DNA of 64,000 nt, taken from Eshraghiella sp045129695. Lineage in GTDB: Bacteria > Bacillota > Clostridia > Lachnospirales > Lachnospiraceae. The stretch is from NCBI GenBank assembly GCA_045129695.1, contig JBGVJZ010000005.1, forward strand, positions 1-64,000, given 5' to 3'. Every line of letters starts with the position of its first letter. Within the stretch, counting starts at the first letter, position 1. The notes beneath the pieces are model-generated. The model saw only the letters and a program-made list of their open reading frames with translations, was not told the origin of the DNA and did not search any database. A program made the position numbers and the translations under genes. Below, in pieces: positions 17,139 through 25,615 of this stretch.

Positions 17139-17969
17139 ATGAAATTTACTAAAATGCATGGAATCGGCAATGATTATGTATATGTTAACTGTTTAGAGGA
17201 GACTGTGGCTAATCCGTCGGAAACTGCCATTGAGGTAAGTGACAGACACAAGGGAATCGGTTCAGACGGACTTGTTCTGATTAAATCATCTGAAATTGCT
17301 GATTTTACAATGGAAATGTATAATGCAGACGGCTCGCAGAGTCAGATGTGTGGCAATGCAATCCGATGTGTCGGCAAATATGTATATGAAGCAGGGTATA
17401 CCGATAAGACAGACATATCTATTGAAACCCTCGCCGGAATTAAATATCTGAAGCTTACGATTGAGAACGGGAAGGTAACAATTGTAAGAGTTAATATGGG
17501 TGCACCAATCCTCATACCGGCACAGATACCTGTTAACCTTGACGGTGACACAGTAGTTAACCGTCCTGTTGTAATCGGCGATAAGGAATATAACATTACC
17601 TGTGTATCAATGGGTAATCCGCATTGTATTACATATATGGATGATGTATTGAATCTTGATATTGAAAAGATTGGACCGATTTTCGAGAACAGCCCTGTGT
17701 TCCCTGAAAGAGTGAATGCTGAGTTTGTTAAGGTTATTGACAGAGACACTCTTCAGATGAGAGTGTGGGAGAGAGGCTCCGGTGAAACAATGGCCTGCGG
17801 AACAGGTGCATGCGCAGTTGCAGTTGCTTCAATTCTTAACGGACTTTGTAATGATACCGTTACACTTAAGCTTCTTGGCGGAGACCTGCAGATTACATGG
17901 GACAGAGAAGCTGATGTTGTGTATATGACCGGAAGTGCAACAACTGTCTTTACGGGTGAGTGGCTGTAA
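17139..17969 (+). CDS. dapF: Diaminopimelate epimerase
   Basis: Converts LL- to meso-diaminopimelate for lysine and peptidoglycan. The 276-residue protein has the cofactor-independent two-cysteine active site: NADGSQSQMCGNAIRC (first Cys) and ETMACGTGACAV (second Cys), and starts FTKMHGIGNDYVYV. The start is fixed by ATG after a GAAAGGATT-type site. It is monocistronic; the next promoter lies 28 bases after the stop. Confidence 0.97.
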   Translation: MKFTKMHGIGNDYVYVNCLEETVANPSETAIEVSDRHKGIGSDGLVLIKSSEIADFTMEMYNADGSQSQMCGNAIRCVGKYVYEAGYTDKTDISIETLAGIKYLKLTIENGKVTIVRVNMGAPILIPAQIPVNLDGDTVVNRPVVIGDKEYNITCVSMGNPHCITYMDDVLNLDIEKIGPIFENSPVFPERVNAEFVKVIDRDTLQMRVWERGSGETMACGTGACAVAVASILNGLCNDTVTLKLLGGDLQITWDREADVVYMTGSATTVFTGEWL

Positions 17970-17997
17970 GATATATGGTTTCTATTGAAATCCCCCC

Positions 17998-18026
17998 TTG
18001 CATTTCATGATTATATTTGCTATAAT
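17998..18026 (+). promoter_or_regulatory. Sigma-A promoter of the aspS-gatCAB operon
   Basis: TTGCAT, 17-base spacer, TATAAT (18021-18026); transcription would start near 18033, just before the T-box leader. Confidence 0.8.
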
Positions 18027-18032
18027 AACACA

Positions 18033-18312
18033 TTATTGGATAAAGGCATGGAATGAGACTCGAACTCATGGAACCCGACAGGAAGAGGTCATCGCCGACT
18101 GAGAGTGACTTCAGGTGGAACGGAGCAAGGGAACACTCAGGAGCTGATACATCGAGAGCATATGCAGGTAGGTGTGTACGTGGTACGCGTTAAGTACTTA
18201 GAGTTGGAGTATTTATATAATACTCAATGCGGGTGGTACCGCGGATAATTTGTAATTATTCGTCCCGGAATACATGAAGTGTGTATTCCGGGATTTTTTG
18301 TTTTTTTTAGTT
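18033..18312 (+). promoter_or_regulatory. T-box leader controlling aspS-gatCAB
   Basis: A 5' leader RNA sensing uncharged tRNA. The T-box GGGTGGTACCGCG is at 18231-18243. It is followed by a terminator hairpin, CCCGGAATACA (18264-18274) with TGTATTCCGGG (18282-18292) and a T-run, which would be replaced by an antiterminator when uncharged tRNA binds. The likely specifier is GAC at 18077-18079 (Asp) with a following purine, as usual; AAC (Asn) at 18072 is an alternative. A strong promoter lies directly upstream and aspS starts 47 bases after the terminator. Confidence 0.93.
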
Positions 18313-18358
18313 GGAAACGCACTTATGCAAATAGGAATTTTTAGAAGGAGATTGGAAA

Positions 18359-20104
18359 ATGGCAAACATTTACAGAGACACAACACTTAACCTTGTAAGT
18401 GAATCAGACATTGGCAAGGAAATCAAGGTTGCAGGATGGGTTGAGAACATTCGTGACCATGGCGGAGTATCTTTTATTGATTTAAGGGATATGTATGGAG
18501 TATTACAGGTAGTTATAAGAGATACAGAGCTTTTGAAGGGAATTAAGAAAGAGGAATGTATCTCTGTTGAAGGTAAGATGGAGCATAGAGATGAAGAGAC
18601 TTATAATCCTAAAATTCAGTCAGGAACCATCGAATTGGAGGCTCACAGGATTACAACACTCGGACAGGTATATACACAGCTTCCTTTTGAAATTCAGACA
18701 TCCAAGGAAGTAAGTGAATCGGTTCGTCTTAAATACAGATATCTTGATATGAGAAATGAAAAAGTTAAGGACAATATTTTGTTCCGTTCACAGGTAGTTG
18801 CATATCTTCGCGAGAAGATGACAGAGTTGGGATTCATTGAGATTCAGACACCAATCCTCTGTGCATCATCACCTGAGGGAGCAAGGGATTATATTGTTCC
18901 TTCAAGAAAATATAAAGGCAAATTCTATGCACTTCCACAGGCACCACAGCAGTATAAGCAGTTATTAATGGTGTCAGGAATTGATAAGTATTTCCAGATA
19001 GCACCTTGCTTCAGGGATGAGGATGCAAGAGCTGACCGTTCACCGGGAGAATTTTACCAGTTAGATTTCGAGATGAGCTTTGCGACTCAGGAGGATGTAT
19101 TCAGGGTCGGTGAAGAGGTTTTAACAGCTACGTTTGAGAAATTTGCACCTGAAGGATTTGAAGTTACCAAGGCTCCGTATCCAATCATCAGCTACAAGCA
19201 GGCAATGCTTGAATTCGGTACGGATAAGCCGGACCTTAGAAATCCACTTAGAATCATTGATGTTACTGATTTCTTCCAGAAATGTACTTTTAAGCCATTC
19301 ATCGGTAAGACCGTACGTGCAATAAAGGTTCATGCAGATATGTCAAAGGGCTTCCATGAGAAACTATTGAAGTTTGCAACAGAAATCGGAATGGGTGGAC
19401 TTGGATATCTTGAAGTACTTCCTGACGGAAGTTATAAGGGACCTATTGATAAATTTATTCCTGCTGAATTGAAGGAAGAATTTAAGACACTTGCAGGACT
19501 TAATGTTGGAGATACTATTTTCTTTATGGCAGATAAGGAAGACAGAGCAGCTTATTATGCAGGCATGATTCGTACGGAGCTTGGAACCAAGCTTGATTTA
19601 ATAGAGAAGAATGCATACAGATTCTGCTATATTAATGACTTCCCAATGTTTGAAATGGATCCTGAGACCAAGAAAATCGGATTTACACATAATCCTTTCT
19701 CAATGCCACAGGGAGGGCTTGAGGCACTTAATACCATGGACCCTCTTGATATTCTTGCATATCAGTATGATATTGTATGTAATGGTATTGAGCTTTCATC
19801 AGGTGCTGTCCGTAACCATGATATGCAGATAATGGTTAAGGCTTTTGAAATAGCTGGCTATGATGAAGAGGTTCTCAAAGCCAAATTCGGAGCTTTGTAT
19901 AACGCATTCCAGTTTGGTGCACCACCACATGCCGGCATGGCACCGGGTGTTGACCGTATGATTATGTTGCTTCGTAATGAAGAGAATATCCGTGAGGTTA
20001 TTGCTTTCCCAATGAGCGGAACCGCACAGGATTTCATGTGCGGAGCACCTAATGAAGTTACTGAACAGCAGTTACGTGAAGTTCACATTAAGGTTAGAGA
20101 TTAA
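18359..20104 (+). CDS. aspS: Aspartyl-tRNA synthetase (probably non-discriminating)
   Basis: Charges tRNA with aspartate. The 581-residue protein has the bacterial layout: OB-fold anticodon-binding domain (about residues 1-105), class II catalytic core with motif 2 (FQIAPCFRDEDARADR), an inserted GAD domain (about 280-420), and motif 3 (GMAPGVDRMIMLL). In the OB fold the sequence is NIRDHGGVSF: His34 in RDHGG corresponds, as I recall, to the residue marking non-discriminating AspRS (leucine in E. coli). The downstream gatCAB genes fit formation of Asp-tRNA(Asn). It is the first gene after the T-box, with AGAAGGAGATTGG as ribosome site. Confidence 0.96.
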   Translation: MANIYRDTTLNLVSESDIGKEIKVAGWVENIRDHGGVSFIDLRDMYGVLQVVIRDTELLKGIKKEECISVEGKMEHRDEETYNPKIQSGTIELEAHRITTLGQVYTQLPFEIQTSKEVSESVRLKYRYLDMRNEKVKDNILFRSQVVAYLREKMTELGFIEIQTPILCASSPEGARDYIVPSRKYKGKFYALPQAPQQYKQLLMVSGIDKYFQIAPCFRDEDARADRSPGEFYQLDFEMSFATQEDVFRVGEEVLTATFEKFAPEGFEVTKAPYPIISYKQAMLEFGTDKPDLRNPLRIIDVTDFFQKCTFKPFIGKTVRAIKVHADMSKGFHEKLLKFATEIGMGGLGYLEVLPDGSYKGPIDKFIPAELKEEFKTLAGLNVGDTIFFMADKEDRAAYYAGMIRTELGTKLDLIEKNAYRFCYINDFPMFEMDPETKKIGFTHNPFSMPQGGLEALNTMDPLDILAYQYDIVCNGIELSSGAVRNHDMQIMVKAFEIAGYDEEVLKAKFGALYNAFQFGAPPHAGMAPGVDRMIMLLRNEENIREVIAFPMSGTAQDFMCGAPNEVTEQQLREVHIKVRD

Positions 20105-20124
20105 TTTATGGAACGGAGGCAGTT

Positions 20125-20418
20125 ATGGCTAACGTAATTAGTGATGAGACAATCGAATATGTAGGAATACTTGCAAAGCTTGAGTTGTCTGATGAAGATA
20201 AAGAGAATGCAAAAAAAGATATGGCAAGTATGCTTGATTATATCGATAAGCTTGGCGAGCTTGACACAACAGGTGTTGAGCCAATGTCACACATATTTCC
20301 TGTAAACAATGTAATGCGTGAAGATGTTGTGACTAATGGAGACGGAAGTGCAGATGCACTTAAGAATGCTCCGGAGAGTAATGATGAAGCGTTTATTGTA
20401 CCAAAGACCGTAGAATAG
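20125..20418 (+). CDS. gatC: Asp-tRNA(Asn)/Glu-tRNA(Gln) amidotransferase subunit C
   Basis: A 97-residue belt subunit that stabilises the GatA-GatB pair. The family blocks are visible: IEYVGILAKLELSDEDKEN, the helix MLDYIDKLGELDTTGVEPM, and LREDVV-like VMREDVVTN. It lies 20 bases after aspS and 17 before gatA in the same operon. Confidence 0.95.
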   Translation: MANVISDETIEYVGILAKLELSDEDKENAKKDMASMLDYIDKLGELDTTGVEPMSHIFPVNNVMREDVVTNGDGSADALKNAPESNDEAFIVPKTVE

Positions 20419-20435
20419 GCAGAAAGGAAGAGCTT

Positions 20436-21881
20436 ATGAATTTATTGGATTTAACCGCAGTAGAGCTTGCCAAAGAAATTAAGGCAGGAAATACCACTGC
20501 AGTGGAAGCAATGAAAGCTGTTATTGAACAGATTGAAACAAGTGAAAGCGAACTGAACTGCTACGTTACCTTTGATAAAGAGGCAGCGATGAAAGCGGCA
20601 GAGGCAGCACAGAAAGCCATTGATGATGGCAGTTTAACAGGACCATTAGCAGGTGTTCCTGTGGCAATCAAGGACAATATGTGTACCAAGGGAATGCTTA
20701 CAACCTGTTCGTCTAAAATTTTAGAAAATTTCGTACCTCAGTTTTCTTCAGAGGCAGTTATACGTCTTGAGAAAGCGGGTGCTGTTATTATTGGTAAGAC
20801 CAACATGGATGAATTTGCCATGGGTTCAACCTCAGAGACTTCTGCATATGGAGTTACTAAGAATCCTTGGAACACAGAGCATGTTCCGGGTGGTTCTTCC
20901 GGTGGTTCAGCGGCAGCAGTTGCAGGTAAGGAGTGTTTTTTTGCACTTGGTTCAGATACAGGTGGCTCAATCAGACAGCCTGCATCCTACTGTGGAGTTG
21001 TAGGGATGAAGCCTACTTACGGAACAGTATCACGTTATGGACTTATTGCATATGGTTCATCACTCGACCAGATTGGACCTTTATGCAAGGATGTTACGGA
21101 CTGTGCAACAATTATGGAGGTAATTGCAGCACATGACCCTAAGGATTCAACTTCAATTAAGCGTGAGGATACGGATTTTACATCAGCACTTGTTGATGAT
21201 GTAAAAGGAATGAAGATAGGAATACCAAGTACTTATTTTGGCGAGGGACTTGACCCACAGGTTAAGGAAGCCGTTATGAATGCCGTTAAGGTTTTGGAGG
21301 AAAAAGGTGCGATTGTGGAGGAATTTGAACTTGACCTTGTGGATTATGCAATTCCTACTTATTATACAATTGCGGCAGCAGAGGCAAGCTCCAACCTTGA
21401 ACGTTTTGACGGAGTTAAATACGGATATCGTGCAGAGAACTATGAGGGACTTCATAATATGTATAAGAAGACACGTTCAGAAGGCTTTGGTCCTGAGGTT
21501 AAGCGAAGAATTATGTTAGGTTCTTTCGTACTCAGCTCAGGCTATTATGATGCATATTATCTTAAGGCACTTAAGGTAAAAGCACTTATTAAAAAAGCAT
21601 TTGACGAAGCTTTTGCAAAATATGATTTAATCATAGGGCCAGTTGCACCGACAACGGCACCAAAGCTTGGTTCATCGCTTTCAGACCCGATAAAGATGTA
21701 TTTAGGAGATATTTACACAATCTCACTTAACCTTGCCGGACTTCCGGGAATGAGTGTTCCTTGCGGAAAGGACGAAAACGGACTCCCAATCGGAATGCAG
21801 TTAATCGGAGACTGTTTTAAAGAGAAAAATCTTATTCGTGCTGCTTACACATATGAGCAGGCACGTGGTAAATTTGAATAA
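20436..21881 (+). CDS. gatA: Asp-tRNA(Asn)/Glu-tRNA(Gln) amidotransferase subunit A
   Basis: Amidase subunit that releases ammonia from glutamine for transfer to mischarged Asp-tRNA(Asn) or Glu-tRNA(Gln). The 481-residue protein has the amidase-signature Ser-cisSer-Lys triad regions: VPVAIKDNMCTKG (Lys), PGGSSGGSAAAVAG (cis-Ser) and GSDTGGSIRQPASYCG (nucleophile Ser). It is in the operon aspS-gatC-gatA-gatB, 17 bases after gatC, and starts after AGAAAGGAAGAGCTT. Confidence 0.97.
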   Translation: MNLLDLTAVELAKEIKAGNTTAVEAMKAVIEQIETSESELNCYVTFDKEAAMKAAEAAQKAIDDGSLTGPLAGVPVAIKDNMCTKGMLTTCSSKILENFVPQFSSEAVIRLEKAGAVIIGKTNMDEFAMGSTSETSAYGVTKNPWNTEHVPGGSSGGSAAAVAGKECFFALGSDTGGSIRQPASYCGVVGMKPTYGTVSRYGLIAYGSSLDQIGPLCKDVTDCATIMEVIAAHDPKDSTSIKREDTDFTSALVDDVKGMKIGIPSTYFGEGLDPQVKEAVMNAVKVLEEKGAIVEEFELDLVDYAIPTYYTIAAAEASSNLERFDGVKYGYRAENYEGLHNMYKKTRSEGFGPEVKRRIMLGSFVLSSGYYDAYYLKALKVKALIKKAFDEAFAKYDLIIGPVAPTTAPKLGSSLSDPIKMYLGDIYTISLNLAGLPGMSVPCGKDENGLPIGMQLIGDCFKEKNLIRAAYTYEQARGKFE

Positions 21882-21895
21882 GGAGGAGAGTTATA

Positions 21896-23335
21896 ATGGC
21901 AAAAGCTTATGAAACCGTAATCGGTCTTGAAGTTCATGTTGAGCTTGCGACCAAGACCAAAATTTTCTGCGGATGTTCAACAGCCTTCGGCGGTGCGCCT
22001 AATACACACACCTGCCCTGTTTGTACGGGAATGCCGGGTTCTCTTCCGGTACTTAATAAACAGGTTGTGGAATATGCCGCTGCGGTAGGTCTTGCAACCA
22101 ACTGTACAATCACACAGAATTGTAAATTTGACAGAAAAAATTATTTTTATCCTGATAATCCACAAAACTATCAAATTTCTCAGTTATACTTACCTATATG
22201 CAGGGATGGTCATGTGGATATTGAGCTTCCTGATGGAACTGTTAAGCCTATAAGAATCCATGAGATTCACATGGAAGAGGATGCGGGTAAGCTTGTTCAT
22301 GATGACTGGCAGGATGTTTCGCTGGTGGATTTTAACCGTTCAGGTGTACCGCTGATTGAGATTGTGTCAGAGCCGGATATGAGAAGTGCAGAAGAAGTCA
22401 TTGCGTATCTTGATAAACTTCGACTTATTATTCAGTATCTTGGGGCATCTGACTGTAAGCTTCAGGAAGGCTCAATGAGAGCGGATGTGAATTTATCCGT
22501 AAGAGAGGTCGGTTCAACGGAATTCGGCACCAGAACCGAGACTAAGAATCTTAACTCCTTCAGTGCTATTGCAAGAGCAATAGAGGCAGAGAGGGACAGA
22601 CAGATTGATTTGATTGAATCAGGACAGCCTGTTATTCAGGAGACAAGAAGGTGGAATGACGATAAGGAATATTCCTATGCAATGCGTTCCAAGGAGGATG
22701 CTCAGGATTACAGATATTTCCCTGACCCTGATCTGGTTCCTGTTCATATCAGCGATGAATGGCTTGAAGAGATACGTTTGCGCCAGCCGGAATTTAAGAC
22801 TGAGAAGATGAAGCGTTACAAGGAAGAATTTGGAATACCGGATTATGATATTAACATTATTACAGATTCCAAGAAGCTTGCCGATATTTTTGAACAGGCA
22901 ACAGCAATCTGCGGAAAGCCTAAGAAGGTTTCCAACTGGCTCATGGTTGAGACAATGCGAATCCTCAAGGAAAAGGGCATGGATGTTACAGACATTACTT
23001 TTTCTCCTGAGAACCTTGCAAAGCTTGTTAACCTTACGGAAGCCGGTGCAATTAACAGCTCCGTAGCAAAAGAAGTTTTCGAGAAAATATTCGATGAGAA
23101 TATTGACCCGGACAAATATGTTGAAGAGAATGGCTTGAAGCAGGTCAATGACGAAGGCGCATTGAGAAAGGCTGTTGAGGATGTGGTTGCTGCCAACCCT
23201 CAGTCTGTTGAGGATTACCGTAACGGTAAGGAAAAAGCAATCGGATTTTTAGTGGGACAGACCATGAAGGTCATGAAGGGGAAAGCCAACCCTGGAATGG
23301 TTAATGAAATGTTAAAAGAAATTCTTAATAAATAA
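21896..23335 (+). CDS. gatB: Asp-tRNA(Asn)/Glu-tRNA(Gln) amidotransferase subunit B
   Basis: Binds tRNA, phosphorylates the misacylated amino acid and receives ammonia from GatA. The 479-residue protein begins YETVIGLEVHVELATKTKIFC; it has a Cys cluster (CGCSTAF, CPVCTGMPG), KFDRKNYFYPDNPQNYQISQ, the kinase region EDAGK, and the C-terminal YqeY-like tail domain with IGFLVGQTMK...KANPGMVNEML. ATG follows AGGAGGAGAGTTATA. It is the last gene of the T-box operon; a promoter for the next gene overlaps its end. Confidence 0.97.
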   Translation: MAKAYETVIGLEVHVELATKTKIFCGCSTAFGGAPNTHTCPVCTGMPGSLPVLNKQVVEYAAAVGLATNCTITQNCKFDRKNYFYPDNPQNYQISQLYLPICRDGHVDIELPDGTVKPIRIHEIHMEEDAGKLVHDDWQDVSLVDFNRSGVPLIEIVSEPDMRSAEEVIAYLDKLRLIIQYLGASDCKLQEGSMRADVNLSVREVGSTEFGTRTETKNLNSFSAIARAIEAERDRQIDLIESGQPVIQETRRWNDDKEYSYAMRSKEDAQDYRYFPDPDLVPVHISDEWLEEIRLRQPEFKTEKMKRYKEEFGIPDYDINIITDSKKLADIFEQATAICGKPKKVSNWLMVETMRILKEKGMDVTDITFSPENLAKLVNLTEAGAINSSVAKEVFEKIFDENIDPDKYVEENGLKQVNDEGALRKAVEDVVAANPQSVEDYRNGKEKAIGFLVGQTMKVMKGKANPGMVNEMLKEILNK

Positions 23336-23343
23336 AAAATTAG

Positions 23344-23373
23344 TTGTCTAATAAGGATTTGTTATTATATAAT
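23344..23373 (+). promoter_or_regulatory. Promoter of the PilZ gene
   Basis: TTGTCT, 18-base spacer, TATAAT, starting 8 bases after the gatB stop. Confidence 0.5.
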
Positions 23374-23403
23374 GATATTATAATTATGCGGAGGTGTGTG
23401 ATT

Positions 23404-23754
23404 ATGCATGAGAGAAGACAGAGTAAGAGAATTCCGGTAACACTGGAGTTAATTGTATCGGATTTGTTTATTCAAGACAATGATAAGATTAAAATCGATT
23501 CGCCGATTACTGTTAAGGATGTATCAAGACATGGTATCGGGTTCGTATCTAAGTCTGTTCTTCCAATGAACTATTATTTTAATGCAGCGCTTAATATCGG
23601 TGGTGACGACTCAACATTATATACAGTTGTGAAGATTATCCGTTGTGTGGAAATGAGTGACGGTGAATATACCTACGGATGTGAGCTTGTTGGAATGGCA
23701 CCGGTTCTCAATTATATTTTTGAAGAACTTGAAGCAAATTATAACGAAGAATAA
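23404..23754 (+). CDS. PilZ domain protein (c-di-GMP receptor)
   Basis: A 116-residue stand-alone PilZ domain. The c-di-GMP-binding motifs are present: the arginine motif ERRQSKRIPV at residues 3-12 and the D-x-S-x-x-G motif DVSRHGIGF further in. It presumably relays c-di-GMP signals, possibly made by the cyclase at 5.5 kb or others. ATG 23404 was chosen because GCGGAGG lies 8 bases before it; the longer frame from TTG 23344 would begin inside the promoter. Target unknown. Confidence 0.87.
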   Translation: MHERRQSKRIPVTLELIVSDLFIQDNDKIKIDSPITVKDVSRHGIGFVSKSVLPMNYYFNAALNIGGDDSTLYTVVKIIRCVEMSDGEYTYGCELVGMAPVLNYIFEELEANYNEE

Positions 23755-23796
23755 CAGATTATATTATAATAATTATAAGAGCAATAAGCGGGGTGA

Positions 23797-24603
23797 ATGA
23801 ATATGATTAATTCAGGAAGTATTTATGAAGGAGACTATGGAGTAAGAGAATCATTACTTGCATTGAAAAAGCGCGAAGAGAGTGCTATTGTTGCTGCAAT
23901 CAATGAGCTTGAAAGTGGCATATCAGATAAAAGAGCAGAATGTGACAGTCTTGCTTCAGAGAGAGATGAGAAGAGAGATCAGATTGAGAGAGAGTATACA
24001 ATCCGAATAAATAATAATAACAGGGATATTGAGAGAATCAAGGTTTCGATTGCAGATGTTGAGAAAGAACAGGAGAAACTTAAGCAGGAGCTTTCAGAAT
24101 GTTCATTCGTTGCGGTAGGTAAGAAAAAATCCCTAACTGAGAAGATTGAAGACAATGATCAGAAACTTGCAAAGCTTAATAATAATCTTCGCATTAGCGA
24201 GACTACAGGACAGGAATTAATTCAGACTAAAGAGAAGAATCTTGGAAGACTTGATATTACTCTTAACAGAATTAAGGAAGGTATGAAGGAAGTAACAGAT
24301 CAGATTGATGCATTAAGTTCTGAATTGACTGCCAATAAGGATGTTCAGAAGTTGTATACTGAGTTAAGTGATTTTGATATGCATAAAATGCTTAATCAGG
24401 ATGATGTATTCAGGGATTATGTATATTCATTACTTATCGGAACAGGAAAGGGTCTTACATTTACTGAACTTCAGCACAGGAATGTTATTTTTGCACTTAT
24501 TCCAAATGACAGACTCGAGGAAGCTCTTAGAAAATTAAGAGAAGCAGAGAGAATTGATAAGCTTATGGATGGAGATACAGCATATTTTTGTGCAAAAGAT
24601 TGA
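23797..24603 (+). CDS. Coiled-coil protein with C-terminal winged-helix-like region
   Basis: A 268-residue soluble protein. Residues about 15-180 are almost entirely heptad-like, rich in E/K/R/D/Q, predicting a long coiled coil. The last ~70 residues change character: MLNQDDVFRDYVYSLLIGTG, LTFTELQH, ERLEEALRKLREAERI-like segment and DKLMDGDTAYF, resembling a winged-helix fold with a beta-hairpin wing. Function not known; a regulator or scaffold is possible. Start at ATG 23797 or 23803, after GGGGTGA. Its stop codon overlaps the -35 element of the purC promoter. Confidence 0.8.
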   Translation: MNMINSGSIYEGDYGVRESLLALKKREESAIVAAINELESGISDKRAECDSLASERDEKRDQIEREYTIRINNNNRDIERIKVSIADVEKEQEKLKQELSECSFVAVGKKKSLTEKIEDNDQKLAKLNNNLRISETTGQELIQTKEKNLGRLDITLNRIKEGMKEVTDQIDALSSELTANKDVQKLYTELSDFDMHKMLNQDDVFRDYVYSLLIGTGKGLTFTELQHRNVIFALIPNDRLEEALRKLREAERIDKLMDGDTAYFCAKD

Positions 24604-24629
24604 CTTTATAAAAGAGACTGTATTATAAT
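24600..24629 (+). promoter_or_regulatory. Sigma-A promoter of purC
   Basis: TTGACT, 18-base spacer, TATAAT (24624-24629). The -35 overlaps the stop codon of the coiled-coil gene and the -10 touches the 5' arm of its terminator. Confidence 0.65.
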
Positions 24630-24661
24630 CGGGGGGTGAGTATTAACCCCTCGATTTTCTT
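24628..24661 (+). terminator. Terminator of the coiled-coil gene, overlapping the purC promoter
   Basis: ATCGGGGGGT (24628-24637) pairs with AACCCCTCGAT-type arm (24646-24655), followed by TTTTCTT. A transcript starting at the purC promoter (near 24636) lacks most of the 5' arm, so it should escape termination. Confidence 0.75.
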
Positions 24662-24710
24662 GTCTGAAAAACAGTAGCGAGCGAGGGATAACATAGGAGG
24701 ATAATTAATC

Positions 24711-25583
24711 ATGCAGGAATTTAAACCGTTTAAAGAAGGAAAAGTACGTGAGGTATATGATATTGGAGATTCAATTATTATGGTAGCAACAGACCGAATC
24801 TCTGCATTTGACAATATTCTGAAGAACAAGATTACTGATAAGGGTGCTATTCTTACCCAGATGTCTAAGTTCTGGTTTGATTTTACAAAGGATATCGTTC
24901 CTAACCATATGATTTCAGTTGATACCAAGGATATGCCTGAATTTTTTAATCAGGAGCGTTTTGATGGAAACAGTATGATGTGCAAGAAGCTTGAAATGCT
25001 TCCGATTGAGTGTATTGTAAGAGGATATATTACAGGCAGCGGCTGGGAGAGCTATAAGAAGGACCAGACAGTTTGTTCAATTAAACTTCCTGAGGGATTA
25101 AAGGAATCTGACAAGCTTCCTGAACCTATCTATACACCAAGTACCAAGGCTGAAATCGGCTTGCATGATGAGAATATCTCATACGAGAGAAGCGTTGAGA
25201 TTCTTAAGGAGATTTATGGCGATAAGGGTGTAGAATATGCAGAGAAGCTTAAGGAATACACAATCGCATTATATAAGAAATGTGCAGAATATGCATTAAG
25301 CAAAGGAATTATAATTGCAGATACCAAGTTCGAATTCGGTCTTGATGAGAACGGAAATGTTGTACTCGGAGATGAAATGCTTACACCGGACAGCTCAAGA
25401 TTCTGGCCATTGGAGGGCTATGAGGCAGGCAAGTCACAGCCTTCATTCGATAAGCAGTTTGTAAGAGACTGGTTAAAGGCTAATCCGGATAATGACCTTC
25501 TTCTTCCTGATGAGGTAGTCGAGAAGACTGTTGATAAGTACAAAGAGGCATATGAGTTACTTACCGGCGAGAAATTTAATTAA
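24711..25583 (+). CDS. purC: Phosphoribosylaminoimidazole-succinocarboxamide synthase
   Basis: Joins CAIR and aspartate using ATP to give SAICAR in purine synthesis. The 290-residue protein has FKEGKVREVYDIGDSIIMVATDRISAFD at the N-terminus, the EMLPIECIVRGYITGSGW substrate block, and DTKFEFGLD...DEMLTPDSSRFWP. It is the longer form seen in many Clostridia. ATG follows AGGAGGATAATTAATC. purB follows after 32 bases, so the two probably share a transcript. Confidence 0.96.
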   Translation: MQEFKPFKEGKVREVYDIGDSIIMVATDRISAFDNILKNKITDKGAILTQMSKFWFDFTKDIVPNHMISVDTKDMPEFFNQERFDGNSMMCKKLEMLPIECIVRGYITGSGWESYKKDQTVCSIKLPEGLKESDKLPEPIYTPSTKAEIGLHDENISYERSVEILKEIYGDKGVEYAEKLKEYTIALYKKCAEYALSKGIIIADTKFEFGLDENGNVVLGDEMLTPDSSRFWPLEGYEAGKSQPSFDKQFVRDWLKANPDNDLLLPDEVVEKTVDKYKEAYELLTGEKFN

Positions 25584-25615
25584 AATATTTAAATTGTTTT
25601 AGAAAGGACAGAGCT

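Noticed and set aside
18050..18080. tRNA-like T-arm (ATGAG, 7-base loop, CTCAT) on the minus strand
   Set aside because: It is part of stem I of the T-box leader; no acceptor, D or anticodon arms fit.
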